DNA from: Sulfurimonas gotlandica GD1
Lineage (GTDB): Bacteria; Campylobacterota; Campylobacteria; Campylobacterales; Sulfurimonadaceae
DNA length: 64,000 nucleotides
Direction: 5' to 3'
Assembly: GCF_000242915.1 (NCBI RefSeq)
Contig: NZ_AFRZ01000001.1
Span: 1,178,001-1,242,000, forward strand
A program made the translations under genes and the position numbers. Below, in pieces: positions 59,754 to 64,000 of the stretch (its first letter is position 1; the number at the start of each line of letters is the position of its first letter). The notes beneath the pieces are model-generated. The model made no database searches and was not told the DNA's origin. It worked only from the letters and a program-made list of their open reading frames with translations.

Positions 59754-61332
59754 TATAACAAACTTAGATAAGTCATCTCTTTTTGAGCTGCTATCTAATC
59801 GTTTTGAGAGTGAAGACAAGAAACTCTCACAAATCCCAAATCCTTCCCTGCTTCAAGATGCTGATAAATCTGCTAAAAAAATAGCAGATGCTATAAGAAA
59901 TAATAAAAAAATAACTCTTGTAGGTGATTATGATGTAGATGGGGTCAGTTCCACAGCCATAATGGTGGACTTTTTTAGACAGATACCATACCCACTAGAT
60001 GCTATTATCCCAAACCGTTTTACAGATGGCTATGGTGTCAGTCCCACAGTTTTAGAGAGAGTAGATGCTGACTTAGTCATAACAGTAGACAATGGCATCT
60101 CCGCTCTTGAAGCCGCTCGTATTTGTAAAGAGCGCCATATTGACCTAATAATAACAGATCATCATACACCAGATGATTCTCTTCCAGATGCATACGCTAT
60201 AGTTGACCCAAAACTCTCATCTTGCGAGTACCCGTTTAAAGAGATATGCGGAGCACAAGTAGCTTGGTTACTCTTAGCCCTTGTAAAAAAAGAGTTAAGT
60301 TTATCTATAGACATGAGACAATTTTTGGACATATTAGCCATTGCAATCATAGCTGATATTATGCCTCTGATAGATATAAACAGAACACTGGTTAAAGAGG
60401 GTCTAAAAGTTCTAATGAACTCAAATAGACCTGCTTCTATAGTCATCAGAGATTTTTTAAACAAGTCCACAATAACTTCTGAAGATATAGCATTTCAGAT
60501 AGCTCCACGAATTAACTCTGCTGGAAGACTCGAGGATGCTTCTATAGCTCTAGAGTTCTTTTGTGCAAAAGACACTCATACAGCATATAAACAGTTTGAA
60601 CTTCTAGGAAAGCTTAATGATCTTAGAAAAGAGACAGAAGCTGAAGCTACTAAAGAAGCCATAGCAGATGCAAATCCAGATGCTGATGTGATTGTTGTAG
60701 CTAAAGAGAACTGGCATGAGGGAGTTGTTGGAATAGTAGCAGCGAGACTTGTAGATAAATTTGGCAGACCTGCGATAGTGCTAAGCATCGAAAACGGTGT
60801 GGCAAAAGGAAGTGCCAGAAGTATTGGGGAGATAAGCATCTACGAGCTTATAAAGGCAAATGAACGCTTGTTAACTAAGTTTGGTGGACATAAGATGGCA
60901 GCCGGCTTAGGGCTTCAAGAAGAAAATATAGAAGCTTTTAGAGATGCCATAAATTTCACTGCTTCTACGCTTAACCCTGAAGATTTCATTCCAAAAGAAA
61001 AAGTAACTGGAATACTTTCAAGTGAAGATATAGATTTTGAACTACTAAATTTACTACAGAGTTTTGAGCCATATGGAGAAGCTAATCATCGTCCATCATT
61101 CTTACTTAGAGATGCAGAAATAGTAAGTATTAAGACTATGGGAAAAGAAAAATCACACTGTAAAATCACTCTAAAACAACACCCTCACGACAGAAAAACT
61201 TTAGAACTTATTTTGTTTAGACAAGTTCTAGAGATGCCTACTGATAGAAAAATATCTTGCAGTTATACAGTTGCAAAAAACGAATTTAATGGAAGAATAT
61301 CTTTGCAACTTCTAGTAACAAAAGTCTATTAA
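59743..61332 (+). CDS. recJ: Single-strand exonuclease RecJ
   Basis: 5'-3' exonuclease for recombination and mismatch repair. 529 aa, shorter than E. coli RecJ (577) but complete. DHH motifs: [15 protein letters not shown] (near 60-74), [25 protein letters not shown] and the DHHA1 region [10 protein letters not shown] (near 385). I use the GTG at 59743 inside the end of pyrG; no better start with a ribosome binding site lies downstream before conserved residues. Confidence 0.95.
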   Translation: MLNSITNLDKSSLFELLSNRFESEDKKLSQIPNPSLLQDADKSAKKIADAIRNNKKITLVGDYDVDGVSSTAIMVDFFRQIPYPLDAIIPNRFTDGYGVSPTVLERVDADLVITVDNGISALEAARICKERHIDLIITDHHTPDDSLPDAYAIVDPKLSSCEYPFKEICGAQVAWLLLALVKKELSLSIDMRQFLDILAIAIIADIMPLIDINRTLVKEGLKVLMNSNRPASIVIRDFLNKSTITSEDIAFQIAPRINSAGRLEDASIALEFFCAKDTHTAYKQFELLGKLNDLRKETEAEATKEAIADANPDADVIVVAKENWHEGVVGIVAARLVDKFGRPAIVLSIENGVAKGSARSIGEISIYELIKANERLLTKFGGHKMAAGLGLQEENIEAFRDAINFTASTLNPEDFIPKEKVTGILSSEDIDFELLNLLQSFEPYGEANHRPSFLLRDAEIVSIKTMGKEKSHCKITLKQHPHDRKTLELILFRQVLEMPTDRKISCSYTVAKNEFNGRISLQLLVTKVY

Positions 61333-61352
61333 AGCCCTATAATAAAAACTTA

Positions 61353-61382
61353 TAACATAGAGTTATAATTATAATTATGTTA
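61353..61382. promoter_or_regulatory. AT-rich dyad and promoter zone before the DUF3373 porin
   Basis: TAACATA (61353-61359) and TATGTTA (61376-61382) flank a palindromic TTATAATTATAA core. TACAAT at 61381-61386 could be the -10 box, 34 bases from the ATG at 61420. Symmetry may reflect an operator or merely AT richness. Confidence 0.4.
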
Positions 61383-61419
61383 CAATGCTCGATAACTTTA
61401 TAATAAAAAAAGGAAATAC

Positions 61420-62901
61420 ATGAAAAAAATTATCGCACTTTCAACGGTTGCTTTTTTAAGTACAGCTCTTTATGCAAATGCAGATATGCAGTCACAAATT
61501 GATGAGCTAACTAAAAAAGTTCAAACCTTAGAGAAAAAACAAACTAAAAATACAGAAAAAATAAGTAGTGTTAATGCACTTGCGGCTAAAGATAACTTAA
61601 AGTTTGATGTTGACTTTAGAACTTCGTACGATAACATACAATATGAAACTGTCGGCAAAAAGAAATACAGCAATGACGCTCTATACTCAAATCGTTTATG
61701 GTTAGGTATGGGCTATGCTCCAGTTGACACTATGATTTTTAAGGGTCAACTTTCTTTTAACAAAGCTTTCGGTGCTAGTTACGCGCAAAGAGGAACTGGT
61801 CATGGTTTTGATACATTTGACTGGGTTATCAATGAAAACCTAACAGATGATACTTTAAAAGTAAGAGAAGCATACTGGTTATGGACTCCTACTGTTGGTG
61901 GTTTCCCAACAACTCTAAGTGTTGGTCGTCGTCCTGCAACTAATGGCTACCTAATCAACCTTAGAGATGATGATAAAGCGAAATCTCCAATGGGCCACGT
62001 AATCAATATGGAATTTGATGGTGCAAGCGCTAGCGTTCAACTAGATAAGTATGTATCTGGTATGTATGTTAAACTTTGTCTTGGTCGCGGACTTACAAAT
62101 GCTGCTTCATGGGCTTCTAGTGCAACATATTATGCAGGTGGTGGGGGCGCAGTATCTCCGAACTATGCAGAAGTAAGCGGTGCTTTAGATAATGTAGATA
62201 TGCTAGGAGTAATTTTTAAGCCATATGATAACGGTCAATATTCTCTTATGACTAAGTATTATCGTGGATTCAATGTACCAGGAATGGTAAATAATCCATC
62301 TTATGTACCGCCTGCTGCTCCTACAGCAGCTGTTCCGGCTATGCTGATGAAAAGTCTTGGGGAAATGGATGGAGCGGCTATCTCTGGTAAAATAGATGGT
62401 ATAGGTAATGAAATCAATGATTTCTTGGACAGTACTGTTATATTTGCTTCATTTGCTTGGTCTCAAACAAGACCAGATAGCACAAATGCTGCGGACGCCA
62501 TGCTTGGCTCAACTGAACAAAAATCTGGTACATCATACTGGATCGGTACTCAGATGCCAAATATGACTGGTGGTAAATTTGGTTTAGAGTATAACCATGG
62601 TTCAAAATACTGGAGACCATTTACTTATGGTGAAGATACTATGGTTGGTTCTAAAATGGCTACTCGTGGTAGTGCTTATGAAGCTTATTGGACTCAACCT
62701 ATTATAGATGATGTATTCTCTATGCAAATTAGATATACATATTTAGATTATGATTATAGTGGCTCAAATGGTTTCTTCGGAAATGGCGGTGCACCAATTG
62801 ACTTATCAAGTTCAACAGAAGTTGCAGCAGCGGCACTACAAGGTTCAGACCCTGTTAAAACTGCACAAGATATCCGTGTTTATTTTAGATACAGATATTA
62901 A
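61420..62901 (+). CDS. DUF3373 family outer-membrane porin-like protein
   Basis: 493 aa. A signal peptide (IIALSTVAFLSTALYANA) is followed by a short periplasmic coiled coil (QSQIDELTKKVQTLEKKQTK, about 24-43) and a beta barrel: FDVDFRTSYDNIQYET, LYSNRLWLGMGYAP, LSVGRRPATNGYLINLRDDD, ending in aromatic DIRVYFRYRY. This matches DUF3373 proteins of Campylobacterota, probably porins. The repeated coiled coil may bind peptidoglycan or pair trimers. AAGGA precedes the ATG. It stands next to the second SQR. Confidence 0.88.
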   Translation: MKKIIALSTVAFLSTALYANADMQSQIDELTKKVQTLEKKQTKNTEKISSVNALAAKDNLKFDVDFRTSYDNIQYETVGKKKYSNDALYSNRLWLGMGYAPVDTMIFKGQLSFNKAFGASYAQRGTGHGFDTFDWVINENLTDDTLKVREAYWLWTPTVGGFPTTLSVGRRPATNGYLINLRDDDKAKSPMGHVINMEFDGASASVQLDKYVSGMYVKLCLGRGLTNAASWASSATYYAGGGGAVSPNYAEVSGALDNVDMLGVIFKPYDNGQYSLMTKYYRGFNVPGMVNNPSYVPPAAPTAAVPAMLMKSLGEMDGAAISGKIDGIGNEINDFLDSTVIFASFAWSQTRPDSTNAADAMLGSTEQKSGTSYWIGTQMPNMTGGKFGLEYNHGSKYWRPFTYGEDTMVGSKMATRGSAYEAYWTQPIIDDVFSMQIRYTYLDYDYSGSNGFFGNGGAPIDLSSSTEVAAAALQGSDPVKTAQDIRVYFRYRY

Positions 62902-62909
62902 ATAATGTT

Positions 62910-62932
62910 AAGGGGCTCAAAAAGAGCTCCTT
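62910..62932 (+). terminator. Hairpin after the DUF3373 gene
   Basis: AAGGGGCTC (62910-62918) pairs with GAGCTCCTT (62924-62932) around AAAAA, a 9-bp stem with one G-T pair, starting 8 bases past the stop. Only a short T-run follows (TTATC), so a moderately good terminator. Confidence 0.6.
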
Positions 62933-63079
62933 ATCAAAAATAAATAGTAAGTTTATATAAACTTATAATAATTATAATAAAAAAGTCTACAGACCCCTTG
63001 ATTACGCTATTTTACTACTTTTTTCAATCTACATTTTTTGATAGTTTTATATACAAAAATATGCTAAAACTAAACATCC

Positions 63080-63097
63080 TATCACACAACAGTGATA
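63080..63097. promoter_or_regulatory. TATCAC-N6-GTGATA dyad upstream of the second sqr
   Basis: TATCAC (63080-63085), six bases, then GTGATA (63092-63097), a perfect 6-bp inverted repeat about 100 bases before the ATG at 63196. The half-site shares TATCAC/GTGATA with the motif that recurs upstream of the first sqr, soxC, the cytochrome gene and the DUF302 trio, but here the halves face outward. Confidence 0.4.
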
Positions 63098-63195
63098 TAA
63101 TCAGCTAAAGTTATAAACTTCTCCTATATTTAAAAAAAAATTAAGCCTCTAACATGTACAATCATCTTACTTTATCAAAATACAGGGGAAGAAGT

Positions 63196-64000
63196 ATGAA
63201 AAAAAACGCAATCTTAGAAGAAATTCTAAATGAAGTAGATAAGCACCCGGAGATTATGTCTCGTCGTGAGGCTATGAAATATTTAACAGTATCTCCATTA
63301 GCTGCATCAATTTTAGCAAGTGCTACAGTAGGTGCTGCTTCAGCTTCTGCTTCAAGTGCAAAAGGTAAAATTGTTATCGTAGGTGGTGGTTTAGCTGGTA
63401 TGAGTACTGCGGCAAGACTTAACAACACTTTATCAAATGCTGATATAACTGTAATTGAACCAGATCCAATTTCTGTATCTTACCAACCAGGTCAAACTCT
63501 AGTAGGTGCTGGTCTTTGGGATCTTTCAGATATCACATATAAAAGAGATGATTTTTTACCAAGTGGTGTTAAACTAATCAAAGGCAGTGTTACTGCTTTT
63601 AATCCAGAGAACAACTCTGTTACTGTTGATGGTTCAAAAGAAGTTTCTTATGACCAAATGATTATTGCTACTGGTCTTATGCTTAACTACGGGGCTGTAA
63701 AAGGTCTTGATGGTGTTATTACTTCATCTGGCAAAGATAATGCTGCTGTTAAAAATAGTGGTATAGGTAAAGACGGTCTTCACTCAATATATTTCCAAGA
63801 TGGTGCATCTGCAACATGGAAAGGTATTGAAGAGTTAGTAGCTAAAGCTAAAGCTCACAAAGGTCCTGAAAAACTACAAGCTGTGTTTACTCACCCAAAT
63901 ACACCAATTAAATGTGGTGGTGCACCGAAGAAAATTATGTATCTTACAAATGCTCGCTTAGAAGAAGCTGGTGTTAGAGATAAAGTTGAATTAACTTTCT
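63196..64000 (+). CDS. sqr: Second sulfide:quinone oxidoreductase, type II, N-terminal part
   Basis: Partial gene running off the right edge; 268 residues are visible. Start ATG 63196 has AGGGGAAG just upstream. Tat signal MSRREAMKYL (RR at 23-24), FAD motif VGGGLAGMSTAARL (62-75), SVSYQPGQTLVGAGLWDLSD and the first catalytic Cys (C240) in THPNTPIKCGGAPKKIMYL. It is clearly a paralog of the gene at 1105-2592 (identical around the Cys) but diverged in the N-terminus and in the region 170-225. The second catalytic Cys would lie beyond the window. Probably serves a different sulfide level or redox partner (inference). Confidence 0.9.
   Translation, partial: MKKNAILEEILNEVDKHPEIMSRREAMKYLTVSPLAASILASATVGAASASASSAKGKIVIVGGGLAGMSTAARLNNTLSNADITVIEPDPISVSYQPGQTLVGAGLWDLSDITYKRDDFLPSGVKLIKGSVTAFNPENNSVTVDGSKEVSYDQMIIATGLMLNYGAVKGLDGVITSSGKDNAAVKNSGIGKDGLHSIYFQDGASATWKGIEELVAKAKAHKGPEKLQAVFTHPNTPIKCGGAPKKIMYLTNARLEEAGVRDKVELTF

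Overview
This window is a piece of a Campylobacterota (Epsilonproteobacteria) chromosome, most likely Sulfurimonas or a close relative. The evidence is the low GC content, the 16S rRNA sequence, housekeeping genes typical of that class (chorismate synthase, RNase III, CcoG, cobalamin-dependent MetH, the tig-clpP-def-comM block) and a sulfur-oxidation signature. That signature is a partial SoxC-like gene at the left edge, a Tat-exported type II sulfide:quinone oxidoreductase (SQR) next to it, and a second related SQR running off the right edge. The species assignment is recognition, not a database result.

Layout. 1-4.7 kb: SoxC-like gene, SQR, a DUF2231 membrane protein, a Cys-rich Sel1-repeat protein and a small cytochrome c, all on the minus strand. 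4.9-19.3 kb: a DUF6488-like secreted protein; a six-gene minus-strand operon (hypothetical, LapB-like TPR, rnhA, rnc, aroC, CetB-type PAS); a divergent pair with a cyclic-nucleotide-binding domain; a YeiH-type transporter; a 1198-aa DUF748/AsmA-like protein; ccoG; and a NIT/CZB chemoreceptor. 19.5-23.0 kb: metH. 23.1-27.1 kb: an accessory island between comM and def, holding an IS3-family element that has cut off the first half of comM, an attC-like GC-rich palindrome, a DUF3465 cassette-type gene, an unknown gene and a broken alpha/beta-hydrolase gene. 27.1-30.6 kb: def, a degenerate GGDEF gene, clpP, tig. 30.7-33.6 kb: a CHAT-domain lipoprotein with a small lipoprotein partner. 33.6-40.1 kb: lspA-glmM, rpsT-prfA, dapF-coaE-speE-like, DUF2892-purM.

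40.1-44.2 kb holds three consecutive secreted DUF302-like proteins and a FadL/OmpP1-type outer-membrane protein. 44.7-50.2 kb is a complete minus-strand rRNA operon (16S, a single tRNA-Ile(GAT), 23S, 5S) whose flanking inverted repeats form the pre-16S and pre-23S processing stems. 50.3-64 kb: a BI-1 family protein, a ThiE-like stub, bioC, znuBCA, secG, frr, pyrE, a CPA2 antiporter, pyrG-recJ, a DUF3373 porin and the second SQR.

How the parts fit. The edges encode periplasmic sulfur oxidation feeding the quinone pool and cytochrome c; ccoG would help mature the cbb3 oxidase at the end of that chain. A TTGTGATAA/TTATCACAA motif recurs in front of soxC, sqr, the cytochrome gene, the DUF302 cluster and the FadL-like gene, suggesting a shared CRP/FNR-type regulator. 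The most unusual segments are the comM-def island, the DUF302 trio and the CHAT lipoprotein pair.
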